Under the pieces are notes generated by a model. The model did no database searches. It was not told where the DNA came from and saw only the letters and a program-made list of their open reading frames with translations. Positions 1 through 12,200 of a DNA stretch of 64,000 nucleotides are shown piece after piece. The DNA comes from Mesostigma viride (Eukaryota; Streptophyta; Mesostigmatophyceae; Mesostigmatales; Mesostigmataceae): contig RPFO01000333.1 in the NCBI GenBank assembly GCA_009746045.1, positions 1,470,674-1,534,673 of the forward strand, given 5' to 3'. Both the position numbers and the translations under genes were made by a program. How positions within the stretch are numbered: the first letter of the stretch is position 1; each line of letters begins with the position of its first letter.

Positions 1-164
1 ATTCCTTTGTTTGATTGCTGTATTCCTTTGTTTGATTGCTGTACTCCTTTGTTTGATTGCTGTACTCCTTTTGATTGCTGTATTCCTTTTGATTGCTGTA
101 TTCCTTTGTTTGATTGCTGTATTCCTTTTGATTGCTGTATTCCTTTTGATTGCCTCCTAACCTC
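1..164. repeat. Intronic tandem repeat (TTTGATTGCTGTATTCC-like)
   Basis: About eight copies of a 17-22 bp unit (TTTGATTGCTGTAYTCC with a variable TTTG spacer) open the window. They lie in the CTR9 intron whose acceptor CAG ends at 278. The unit is open in one frame, but the predicted Cys/Phe-rich peptide is only a translation of the repeat. Confidence 0.85.
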
Positions 165-278
165 TTGCCATCGCTCCCGAATGTGTGCACCTTGGTGTGC
201 CATGGTGCATGCCAACACTGAATTCGCGGCCTTCCTCGCTGCCTCCTCACGCCCCCCTTTTCTCACCCGTGTGTGCAG

Positions 279-3200
279 GGCAACCTGGAGCAGGCCGAGT
301 TGTCCTACTACAATGCGTGCAAGCATAATGCCGGCTACGTGCTCTCCTGCTACGGTGAGCGAGCGCGCGCAGCCACTTGCTCGGCATTTTGGCACATCGG
401 TCCGAGCTTGAGGTGCATTTCTGGGCTGATAGGCCTTCCATGCCAACTCACGCACTTGGACAACGCACTTCTTGCGTGCCTGTACGCTCCCCCCTGCGCC
501 CGTCCCCCATCCCGTCTCCCCCCTATCAGGTCTGGGCCAGATCCACCTGTTCAAGGGCAAGGTGAAGGAGGCCATGGTCCAATTTGAGAAGGTGCTCAAG
601 GAGTGCCCCGACAACTACGAAACGCTCAAGGTGTGTGTGTGGGGGGCAATATCATTCAAGTCTAGCAGGTGGGAGAGATGCTCAAGGAGAGGGTGACAGC
701 AACCTTGATGTCTACACATCAACAATCGTGCCACGTCTGCAATGGTCATAATTCCTGGGATGGCGGTCATGGTTGTCATGGTTGTCATGCCGGTCATGCC
801 GGTCATGGGACGGTCATGCCGGTCATGGCTGTAATTGCAACCGAAGACATCCCCACCTGCACTGTGGCCATGCCTCCCTTTGCCCACCAGGAGCGAAAAC
901 AGGCCATGCCATCCTCGGTGATACCCATAGCTGGCTGGTTCTTGTGCATGGCTATATACTTTTGCTAGAATAGGAGCCGCACCACCCGCCTGATATGCGT
1001 TCAGACTTGATAGTCTTTCACACAAATCCATCGTTGGGCCGCTGCTTTACTCCAGGGCTATTGCATGCACTTCCAACCACCCTCTCAATTATTCCATCAT
1101 CCGTCCCCCACGGCCCTGCTCTGCTGCGCCCCCACTGCCCGTGTGCTGGCACCTGCCCCCTTGCGCAGGTGCTGGCGGCCATGTACGCGCAAGCGGGCAA
1201 AACGGACAAGGCGCTGGCCCACTTCAAGCGGGTGGTGCAGATCGACCCAGGCGATGTCGCGGTATGCTGGCTTGGTGAATAAATGATTTAATGAGGTCAT
1301 TTGTTCGTGGACTGAGCCCTGGGGTTGGGTCATGGAGGCAGGGGCAGCAGTGCCCCCTTATGCAGTGTTTTGTACGCTATGCTGTTGCCCAGGCAGGCAT
1401 CTTCGTTTGTGGTGCATTTGCTATGTTTATCTGCAGTGCGCATGCTGTGTTCATTTACAGCGCATGCTGTGCAGTTTGCCCGGCGCGTGCACTTATCTGT
1501 CGCGGGGGTGGGCATCTTTCATCTTTTGGGGGAGCTCCCATGGTGCCGGTGACGATGACAATATGACGGTGCCATTGATTCCATATCTGGTGATGATTGT
1601 GATGAACCGCTGTGCCTGCCATTCATTCTGTGTTTGCCTCCTGCAAACTCCCTTCTCCGCCGGCGTGGCGTGCGCCAGTCGTGGATGTCGCTGGCCGAGA
1701 TACAGCAGAACAAGGACCACGCGGCCGCCAGCGAGGCGTACGAGAAGGTGCGGCACGCCGCCCTGGGGGCTCACGTAGGGAGGGGAGGGAGGGGAGGGGA
1801 GGGGAGGGGAGGGAGGGGAGGGAGGGGAGGGGAGGGGAGGGGGAGGGGAGGGGAGGGGAGGGAGGGGAGGGGAGGGGAGGGGAGGAGGGGAGGGAGGGGA
1901 GGGGAGGGGAGGGAGGGGAGGGGAGGGGAGGGGAGGGAGGGGAGGGGAGGGAGGGGAGGGGAGGGGGGGGGGGGAGGGAGGGGAGGGAGGGAGGGGAGGG
2001 AGGGGAGGGGAGGGGAGGGGAGGGGAGGGGAGGGAGGGGAGGGGAGGGAGGGGAGGGGAGGGGAGGGGAGGGGAGGGAGGGAGGGGAGGGGAGGGGAGGG
2101 GCGGGGCGGGCCGGGCCGGGCCGGGCCGGGGGGGGGGGGGGGGGGGCGGGGCGGGGGGGAGATTGATTGTGCTTGAGATGCGAGGTGCTACATGACATGG
2201 ATGCGATGTCTGGCCCGAATATGTGCATGCGTGTACGTGGTGCTTGTTTGCTACCGGCTCTCCTGCGCTTGTGCATCCACTGGAATCAAAGTTTCAAGGT
2301 CTTGGAAGGAGCGAGGGTAGTTTGTGGTACAGTCCTTCGGATTGGCTCATCTATTGGCGGGATGCCTCGTGCCTTTGCCTTGTGCTTATGTAATGTTGCT
2401 GTGCTTGTATGTGCATGTGTGTGTGTGCTTGCTGTTGCCAAATGCCAATCTGCTGGTCATGTTTATCCAAGATGTGCATCTCCCAGCAGGCATGCTTGCC
2501 TCTCCTAACAAACATGTTAGTGTCTCTCTGCCCCTCTGGTTGCTAACCCTGCAACACCCCGCAGGCGCTCAAGCTGCTGCGTTCGCGCAAGGAGGAGGTC
2601 CCCTGCGAGCTGCTCAACAACCTGGGCGTGCTGCAGCAGCACCGCAAGAACTATGCGGTGAGGGGATGGCCAAGAGAAGGGGGGGGGGGGGACAGCAAAG
2701 GGCGCCGGGGGGGCAGATGGTCGGATGCCCATGTGTCCATGTGTCTTTGTGTCTTGGGACTCAGCGTTGCGTCCGCCTACTGCCCGCCTACGTGCTACCC
2801 TGCCCAGCCTTGTCATCGTGGCAGCGCCCCTTGTTGCATATCCCCTTGGTCGCATCAGGGCTGTCCTTGACCACCGTTGCGGGCACGATCATGTGCCTGT
2901 CTTAGCCCCCTCGCAGTCTGTCAATACTAGCAGTAAGTCATGGGCCATGCTTGTTCTTGGCTCGCCCTGCTGGCACCCGCACGCCTTCTCGTTTGTATTC
3001 TACCCACTGGTGCGTGATTATAGAGCTCAAAGCCCCTCCCCTTTTTTTCTGAGATCTGCCTCCTGTGCCTCCTGTAACGTTTGCTGTCGGGGTCCGCAGG
3101 CCGCGGAGGAAGCGTTCCGTGGCGCCATGGCGGAGGACGGGGGCACGCACCTGCTGGACCCCGACACACCGTACAGCTGGCAGCACATCACGCCCGCCTT

Positions 3201-6200
3201 CAACCTGGCACGCCTGTACGAGAAGATGCGAGCGGATGACACGGCTACCACGATCTACCGCAAGATTCTCAAGCAGGTGAGAGGGGGTGGAGAGGGGTTT
3301 GTCTGACAAACCTACCACGCGATTTACAGCAGGTGCTGGTGGTGGGGTTGAACCACCACAACGTACTCAAGGAGGTACATGTGTGCATGTGCAAAGATCC
3401 TGAAGCAGGTGGGGGTGGGGTGGGTGGGGGGTGGGGGGGGGGGGGGGTGGTGGGGGGGGTGGGGTGGGTGGGGGGGGGGCAAGGAGAGGGGGAAGGAGAG
3501 GGGGGGGCGAACTGCACAGTTACCTAACATGAAACCATTCAGTAGTCTTTTTTTGGAGGGGGGTAGGGGTAGGGGGTGGTTGTGAGGAGCGCGGGGCTTG
3601 TTCGGTGGCCAACCAGCAACATGCACATGGTGGCACTCGCTTGTCTTGCATGATTGTGCATGCCACGGCCCGCTACGGCCCGTGTTAATGGACGATCCCA
3701 GGGTTGCGTGTGCTCGCTTGTTTTCTTGTGTGCTGCGCCCTTCTCGCGCTTGCGCCTCACTTCCCTGGATCCCATCCCATGCCATGTCGTTTGCGGCCCA
3801 CCTCACCACACACGCGTATGGGGGTTAAATGCTGTGCCGTCCCCATGGTGACATCTGCCAGTACCCGAGCTACCTGGGCTGCCACCTGCGCCTGGCGTCC
3901 CTGGCGATGGCCGCGGGCAATCTCCCTGATGCGATTGAGGAGGTGAGCGATGCATGGCACAGTATCTACAAGGCCCTATCAAGAACGTACGTGCTTGCTG
4001 TGATGAGAAAGAGGTTTGATCAGGGAGGTAAAGGACGCATCATGGTAGGAGGCGTGCATCCTGGTAGAAGGTAAGCGAAGGCTGAATAATTCTTTGGGTC
4101 AAGGAGGTGGATGCTTGCTGCGGCTTGGGCATGGGTAGGCCATGCATGCCTCGTTATTGAGGACGTTGGCGATGCATCATGGTGTACATACTGTGTGACT
4201 CATCCTATTGGCCGAGGAGGTAGTTGATACGTGTCTATGGGATGTAGGTGGTCAGCGCTGCGTCAGGGTACGCCGTGCGTCCCAGTATGGTAACGGAGGG
4301 CAGGCTAGCGACGTGAAGCAGCACGCATGGCTTGTCTCTTAATGTCCATCCAGACGGCCATCTGTATGTCATGCTCATGGGTGGGCTGTGGCCATCTCTT
4401 GGCCCTGCATTCATTTATGAATTCTTGGCCCTGCATTCATTTCATAATTCTTGCTCCCGCGTAGGCCTTGCATGCTTCTTGGCCGCGGCAGGTGTTGAAG
4501 CGGTTGAGTCGGCCGGTCAATGGCATGCCCTGTGCATTAGATTGATTTGAAAGCTTTTGCCTATGGTGTGATGTCAGCTTTTGATCTGGGGCACCCTGGC
4601 TGTGTTGGCTAGCGGCGGCTGCATGCGTAGATAGTCAACACAGCCGCTAGTCATGCCGTCGATGCTCCATGTGTGCTCGTTGACCACACCCAGGGTGGAG
4701 ATGACCACACCCAGGGTGGAGATGACCACACCCAGGGTGGAGATGACCACACCCAGGGTGGAGATGACCACGGCACACGCCTGCCGTGGCCGGGAATGGG
4801 CCTGCCAATGGCCCATTCCCGTCATGCCCCTTGTTTGCCCCTTCTTAAAGGCCCCTCGATGCCTCTCCAGCCGTTTGCTCCTCACCCCCACGATGCCTTC
4901 TGCCCATCCATTTCTCTCCTTTTTCACCCATCTATTTCCCCCACCCCCCTGTCCGCATCGCCTCCAGATCAACCTGGCGCTGGCGCAGCGCCCCTCCCAC
5001 GTGGACGCTCTCTGCATGCTGGGCAGTGCACACATGCGCGCGGCATCATGGACGCCTGCACTGGAGGCGCTGCAGCAAGCCAAGCGCGCGCACCAGGAAC
5101 AGAGCTTCAACCGCGACAGTTACTCCACCATCGCCATGGTACATGGAAACTGAAGTCTGATCGCTTCAAAAATGGTTGCCTTGCGACGGCATCGTAGGGG
5201 TTGGCGACGCGTGCTATTGTCACACCAGCGATGGGCGGATGGGTGCCCTTGCCAGGCATGGATGGGTGGATGCCATGCACTAGCCTTGGCGAGGTAGGCG
5301 TGCACGTGAGGTGTGCCGACTGGCCACAAGCACGAATACGCTCCCTCTGCTGCGTGGTTATTCCATTCCGCGGTCCGCTCCTGCGTTGGAAGGGGCTGCC
5401 CTGCTCAGTGCCTGCCCTGACTAGCAGAGCGTTGCCTGCCCTCACGAGGACAATTTGATGGGAACTGAAGCAAGCTGGATCCCGCGTCCTGTGCTGTCCA
5501 CCTCTGGTTACACCCCATAGAACGCGTGGCAGTTACAGTGGCTGGCCTGTGGGTGACCGAGGGCGGAACCTTCTTCAAAGGCAGGGCAAGCTGATTTGGA
5601 ACCAACCGCAAGTTTTTTGTGTGTGTGCTGTCCCCCCTGCAACTCTTCAGCAGAAAGCCCTTCTGCCAGGCATCTTTCCCACCCTTTTCTTTGCTTTGGT
5701 TTCCCCCTCAACCATGCCCATGGGCGCTTGGTTGTTTATGCTATGCCCCCTACGGCCCCACGCACGGTCAGGGCAACGCGATCTACCTCAAGGTGTGCCA
5801 GAAGCACGACCTGGAGGAAAAGCGGGGCCCACTCGACCCGCAGGCGCTGGCACCCGCGCTCGATATGTACAAGAAGGTGTGTGCGAGGGGGGGGGGTGTA
5901 CGGGAAGAGGGGCAGGTTAACAGGGTGAGCAATGAAGGGAAAGCAATGGAGATTAACCGTTTTTTGTGTGTGTCGGGGGGGGGGGGGACGATCTTGACAT
6001 GTACAAGTAAGTGAGGGGGGGCGATGTGGGTAAACACGCTGGAGATGTACTGGAAAGTCAGTGGAGGGTCAGTGCCCATCCACATGTACTGGATGGGCAA
6101 ACATTCGGGCCCTGGACAAGAAAGGGAGCAGACGGTTGTGAAGGCAATGGAGATGGACAAGGTGGGTGGGTGGGGTCGTGCGGTTGGTTGGAAATGCGAT

Positions 6201-9200
6201 ATCGAGATGTGCAAGCAGGTGAGCAGGATGGCGGGAATACTCTGTCGAAGAGGTTTAATAAATGTCGAAGACGTTTATTCTGGCTTGGGCTGCTTCACCC
6301 GCCATGATTAATGGATGTATGAGAGATTCAGTGTATGGGATGCAAGTTCTGTCCAACGTGTGTCGGTGCCTGCCTACCAAACTTGCCTGCCCAAATGCAG
6401 CTACCGTCACGGCATGCGCGACATATTCTTTGGTTTGCCTCAGTGGCTGACGCGCCAGCCTGTCTTTCCCTTGCATACCATGCGCCCCATCCTCCCGCCC
6501 CCCCACCCTTTGGCAGGTGCTCGCAGCGTCACCCCACAACGTGTACGCGGCCAATGGGGTGGGCATTGTGCTGGCAGAGCGAGGGAGGCTGGACGCAGCC
6601 AAGGAGGTGTTCACGCTGGTGGGTGCTGGCAGTCCTTGAACACCACAGGAAGGTGACCTAGGGCATGTGTTCGCGCGGGTGGGTGCTGGCAGTCCTTGAA
6701 TGCCACAGGAAGGTGACCTAGGGCATGTGTTCGCGCGGGTGGGTGCTGGCAGTCCTTGAATGCCACAGGAAGGTGACCTAGGGCATGTGTTCGCGCGGGT
6801 GGGTGCTGCCAGTCCTTGAATGCCACAGGAAGGTGACCTAGGGCATGTGTTCGCGCGGGTGGGTGCTGGCAGTCCTTGAATGCCACAGGAAGGTGACCTA
6901 GGGCATGTGTTCGCGCGGGTGGGTGCTGGCAGTCCTTGAACACCACAGGAAGGTGACCTAGGGCATGTGTTCGCGCGGGTGGGTGCTGGCAGTCCTTGAA
7001 CACCACAGGAAGGTGACCTAGGGCATGTGTTCGCGCGGGTGGGTGCTGCCAGTCCTTGAACACCACAGGAAGGTGACCTAGGGCATGTGTTCACGCGGGT
7101 GGGTGCTGCCAGTCCTTGAATGCCACAGGAAGGTGACCTAGGGCATGTGTTCGCGCGGGTGGGTGCTGGCAGTCCTTGAATGCCACAGGAAGGTGACCTA
7201 GGGCATGTGTTCGCGCGGGTGGGTGCTGCCAGTCCTTGAACACCACAGGAAGGTGACCTAGGGCATGTGTTCGCGCGGGTGGGTGCTGGCAGTCCTTGAA
7301 CACCACAGGAAGGTGACCTAGGGCATGTGTTCGCGCGGGTGGGTGCTGCCAGTCCTTGAACACCACAGGAAGGTGACCTAGGGCATGTGTTCACGCGGGT
7401 GGGTGCTGCCAGTCCTTGAATGCCACAGGAAGGTGACCTAGGGCATGTGTTCGCGCGGGTGGGTGCTGCCAGTCCTTGAACACCACAGGAAGGTGACCTA
7501 GGGCATGTGTTCGCGCGGGTGGGTGCTGCCAGTCCTTGAACACCACAGGAAGGTGACCTAGGGCATGTGTTCGCGCGGGTGGGTGCTGCCAGTCCTTGAA
7601 CACCACAGGAAGGTGACCTAGGGCATGTGTTCACGCGGGTGGGTGCTGCCAGTCCTTGAATGCCACAGGAAGGTGACCTAGGGCATGTGTTCGCGCGGGT
7701 GGGTGCTGGCAGTCCTTGAATGCCACAGGAAGGTGACCTAGGGCAGGTGTTCGCGCGGGTGGGTGCTGGCAGTCCTTGAACACCACAGGAAGGTGACCTA
7801 GGGCATGTGTTCGCGCGGGTGGGTGCTGGCAGTCCTTGAACACCACAGGAAGGTGACCTAGGGCATGTGTTCGCGCGGGTGGGTGCTGCCAGTCCTTGAA
7901 CACCACAGGAAGGTGACCTAGGGCATGTGTTCGCGCGGGTGGGTGCTGGCAGTCCTTGAACACCACAGGAAGGTGACCTAGGGCATGTGTTCGCGCGGGT
8001 GGGTGCTGCCAGTCCTTGAACACCACAGGAAGGTGACCTAGGGCATGTGTTCGCGCGGGTGGGTGCTGCCAGTCCTTGAACACCACAGGAAGGTGACCTA
8101 GGGCATGTGTTCGCGCGGGTGGGTGCTGCCAGTCCTTGAACACCACAGGAAGGTGACCTAGGGCATGTGTTCGCGCGGGTGGGTGCTGCCAGTCCTTGAA
8201 CACCACAGGAAGGTGACCTAGGGCATGTGTTCGCGCGGGTGGGTGCTGCCAGTCCTTGAACACCACAGGAAGGTGACCTAGGGCATGTGTTCGCGCGGGT
8301 GGGTGCTGCCAGTCCTTGAACACCACAGGAAGGTGACCTAGGGCATGTGTTCGCGCGGGTGGGTGCTGCCAGTCCTTGAACACCACAGGAAGGTGACCTA
8401 GGGCATGTGTTCGCGCGGGTGGGTGCTGCCAGTCCTTGAACACCACAGGAAGGTGACCTAGGGCATGTGTTCGCGCGGGTGGGTGCTGCCAGTCCTTGAA
8501 CACCACAGGAAGGTGACCTAGGGCATGTGTTCGCGCGGGTGGGTGCTGCCAGTCCTTGAACACCACAGGAAGGTGACCTAGGGCATGTGTTCGCGCGGGT
8601 GGGTGCTGCCAGTCCTTGAACACCACAGGAAGGTGACCTAGGGCATGTGTTCGCGCGGGTGGGTGCTGCCAGTCCTTGAACACCACAGGAAGGTGACCTA
8701 GGGCATGTGTTCGCGCGGGTGGGTGCTGCCAGTCCTTGAACACCACAGGAAGGTGACCTAGGGCATGTGTTCGCGCGGGTGGGTGCTGCCAGTCCTTGAA
8801 CACCACAGGAAGGTGACCTAGGGCATGTGTTCACGCGGGTGGGTGCTGCCAGTCCTTGAACACCACAGGAAGGTGACCTAGGGCATGTGTTCGCGCGGGT
8901 GGGTGCTGCCAGTCCTTGAACACCACAGGAAGGTGACCTAGGGCATGTGTTCACGCGGGTGGGTGCTGCCAGTCCTTGAATGCCACAGGAAGGTGACCTA
9001 GGGCATGTGTTCGCGCGGGTGGGTGCTGGCAGTCCTTGAATGCCACAGGAAGGTGACCTAGGGCATGTGTTCGCGCGGGTGGGTGCTGGCAGTCCTTGAA
9101 CACCACAGGAAGGTGACCTAGGGCATGTGTTCGCGCGGGTGGGTGCTGCCAGTCCTTGAACACCACAGGAAGGTGACCTAGGGCATGTGTTCGCGCGGGT

Positions 9201-12200
9201 GGGTGCTGCCAGTCCTTGAACACCACAGGAAGGTGACCTAGGGCATGTGTTCGCGCGGGTGGGTGCTGCCAGTCCTTGAACACCACAGGAAGGTGACCTA
9301 GGGCATGTGTTCGCGCGGGTGGGTGCTGCCAGTCCTTGAACACCACAGGAAGGTGACCTAGGGCATGTGTTCGCGCGGGTGGGTGCTGCCAGTCCTTGAA
9401 CACCACAGGAAGGTGACCTAGGGCATGTGTTCGCGCGGGTGGGTGCTGCCAGTCCTTGAACACCACAGGAAGGTGACCTAGGGCATGTGTTCGCGCGGGT
9501 GGGTGCTGCCAGTCCTTGAACACCACAGGAAGGTGACCTAGGGCATGTGTTCGCGCGGGTGGGTGCTGCCAGTCCTTGAACACCACAGGAAGGTGACCTA
9601 GGGCATGTGTTCACGCGGGTGGGTGCTGCCAGTCCTTGAACACCACAGGAAGGTGACCTAGGGCATGTGTTCGCGCGGGTGGGTGCTGCCAGTCCTTGAA
9701 CACCACAGGAAGGTGACCTAGGGCATGTGTTCGCGCGGGTGGGTGCTGCCAGTCCTTGAACACCACAGGAAGGTGACCTAGGGCATGTGTTCGCGCGGGT
9801 GGGTGCTGCCAGTCCTTGAACACCACAGGAAGGTGACCTAGGGCATGTGTTCGCGCGGGTGGGTGCTGCCAGTCCTTGAACACCACAGGAAGGTGACCTA
9901 GGGCATGTGTTCACGCGGGTGGGTGCTGCCAGTCCTTGAACACCACAGGAAGGTGACCTAGGGCATGTGTTCGCGCGGGTGGGTGCTGCCAGTCCTTGAA
10001 TAACGCGGGGGAATAACGTGTTGCAGCACATATGGATATCGGTCATAAGTGCGCATGCTGGCGAGTGCTGCAGCTTGTGAGCGTGGAAATTCAAGATATT
10101 TGAAGTGTCACGTCTCCTTGATTCTTCACCACCTCCTCTATTCCGTCTCTCTTGCCTGCCAGTGTCTGCAGGTGCCCCCACCATGGCGGCGGCGGGTGAC
10201 CTATGCCAGCATAGCATCCTTGCTCTGGGCTGTCGTGCCTGCTATGAGTTGCTGCGCGACTGCCAACACCATGCTTGATGCCCGCATCGTGGCCGCTGCT
10301 TCTTGGCTCCGAGTTCGGCAGTGGGTGTGGGAAGCGAGGAAGGGGCATGGGTAGCCGTGTCTCTACCCGGGCAGGGGCGATGCACGTACAGAGGGGAAGT
10401 GGCGTCCCCCATCCCCTCATTTCAAAATGCTAACCATGGTTGACTTTTTCATGCTGTCATATGTGCCTTCTTCTGTGGGGCATTTTCTGTTTGTATGCCC
10501 GCTACTGTGCGTGCGCTCACGTCTCTCAGGTGCAAGAGGCGGCTGCGGGCGACAGCAGCGTGGACATCCCCTCCGTGTGGGTCAACTTGGCCCATGTCTA
10601 CCTCGGGCAGGAGCAGTACATCAACGCCATCAAAATGGTGAGGCGTCATGTCCTTTCATACAAGCGATTATTCCTTGGCTGTGTCCTCTTGCTAGTGCAG
10701 TGAATGGTTGCCTTGCAGAGCTGTTGTGTAGTAGGGTGGCTGGGTGTGTGATGCCTGGACAGGGGGGCCCGATGTGGTACGTGACTGTGGATGGCGTGGG
10801 CATGTCTAGGGGATGTCTGGGTGTGGAGGATGAATTTGATCATGTTTAGCCCTGGCAGGGTGGAGGGATGTGCCTTTAGTTGGCTGGCAGCATCGCAAGA
10901 GCATCCTCGCGGGATGCTCGCTGCATGTTGCTCGATTTTGAGAGTTGCTCGATGCCTAACGGCCATGCGGGAGCAAGGGTTGGGGGGCATGTCTTGTCTG
11001 ACCTTTCCTCTCTGCATGTGTGTTAGGGACGCCTTTAATGTATGCGGGTTGCAGGATCGGTTGCTCACGGTGCTGGGTCAACCACAGGCATATCGTGCGT
11101 CACCGTGTCAATAGCATGGACATCCCGCCTGCCAACCCATGGATCGCCTCCTTGCCCGTCGTTGGTTTGGGATGCGCTCATGTGGTGTTGGGTTGCGGTC
11201 AATGGTGTACATGTTGAGGGCCGACGGGCATGCCCTTACAGTGTCTGTCACGATGCCCCTCCCATCCTCATCATGCTGACACGGTCTACCCCCCTGATGC
11301 CTGATTGGCTCTCATCCACCCACGGGCGGGCTGTTTGTACGCTGCCACCGCATGCACGCCACGTCTGCCACCCTCATGCATGCGCCTTCCACATGACCGT
11401 CTGCCACCCTCGGTGCGCCCGTCTGCGCCAGTACCAAAACTGCCTGAAGAAGTTCCACCAAAACCACGACGTGCAGCTCCACCAGTACATCGCGCGCGCG
11501 CACTACGACGCGGGCGACATGCTTGAGTGCCGCCGTGCGCTGCTCAAGGCGCTGCACCTGTCCCCGGCCAACCTGCTGCTGCGCTTCGATGCGGCGCTCA
11601 CGCTGCAGGAGCACGCCGTGCGCACACTGAAACGGCCGCTCGACAAGATCTCGCTCAAGGAGGTGAGGGCGCGCAACAAGGTCGGTTGCTCAAGGAGGTG
11701 AGGAGGGAAGGGCGGGAGAAGCTGTAATGCCAAGGAGCTGAGGGGCTGACACTAGACAAGAGTTTGCTCAAGGAGGTGAGGAGGCAGATAGGGGGGGATG
11801 CGCTGGATGGAAGGGGATGGAAGAGGGGGGGCACGTGTCAGGATACTGCTCAAGGAGTTGAGGACAGTTGGGGGAGCCAGACGTTTTGCGGAGGTTGGTG
11901 ATTCGAAAGGGGAAGCACTCACAAGGTTGTGAGCCACATGGCGGCGGCGGCAGCGGCGAGGGCGGGCGCGGGGGCGGTAGGGGGGGGGTGGAGGGCGGGG
12001 GGGGGAGGGTTGACCAATCTGCTGCCACTTGGTGCGTTAGTAGTTTGCATTGCCTACTGCACTAGTAGATGCATTCCAAGTTACAGTAGCTGTTGCAGGG
12101 ACCATCTGGCTCACGCGCATTTCTTCCAAGGGCTGCTCGCTCTCGTCCTGCCCCCCACACACACACCTGATTCGCCCCCAGATGCGCCAAGCGGTCAAGG

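Noticed and set aside
1612-2276. Gly/Arg/Glu-rich and Pro/Ser-rich frames of about 180-217 codons
   Set aside because: They are translations of the GGGGA microsatellite inside a CTR9 intron.
6601-10000. CRISPR-like array of regular direct repeats
   Set aside because: Units are contiguous without unique spacers, the context is a eukaryotic intron, and no cas genes are present.
6255-10217. A 1,320-codon minus-strand open frame with a repeated 20-residue unit
   Set aside because: The 60-bp repeat length is a multiple of three, so any stop-free unit stays open through the whole array. The frame lies antisense in a CTR9 intron and has no non-repeat domain.
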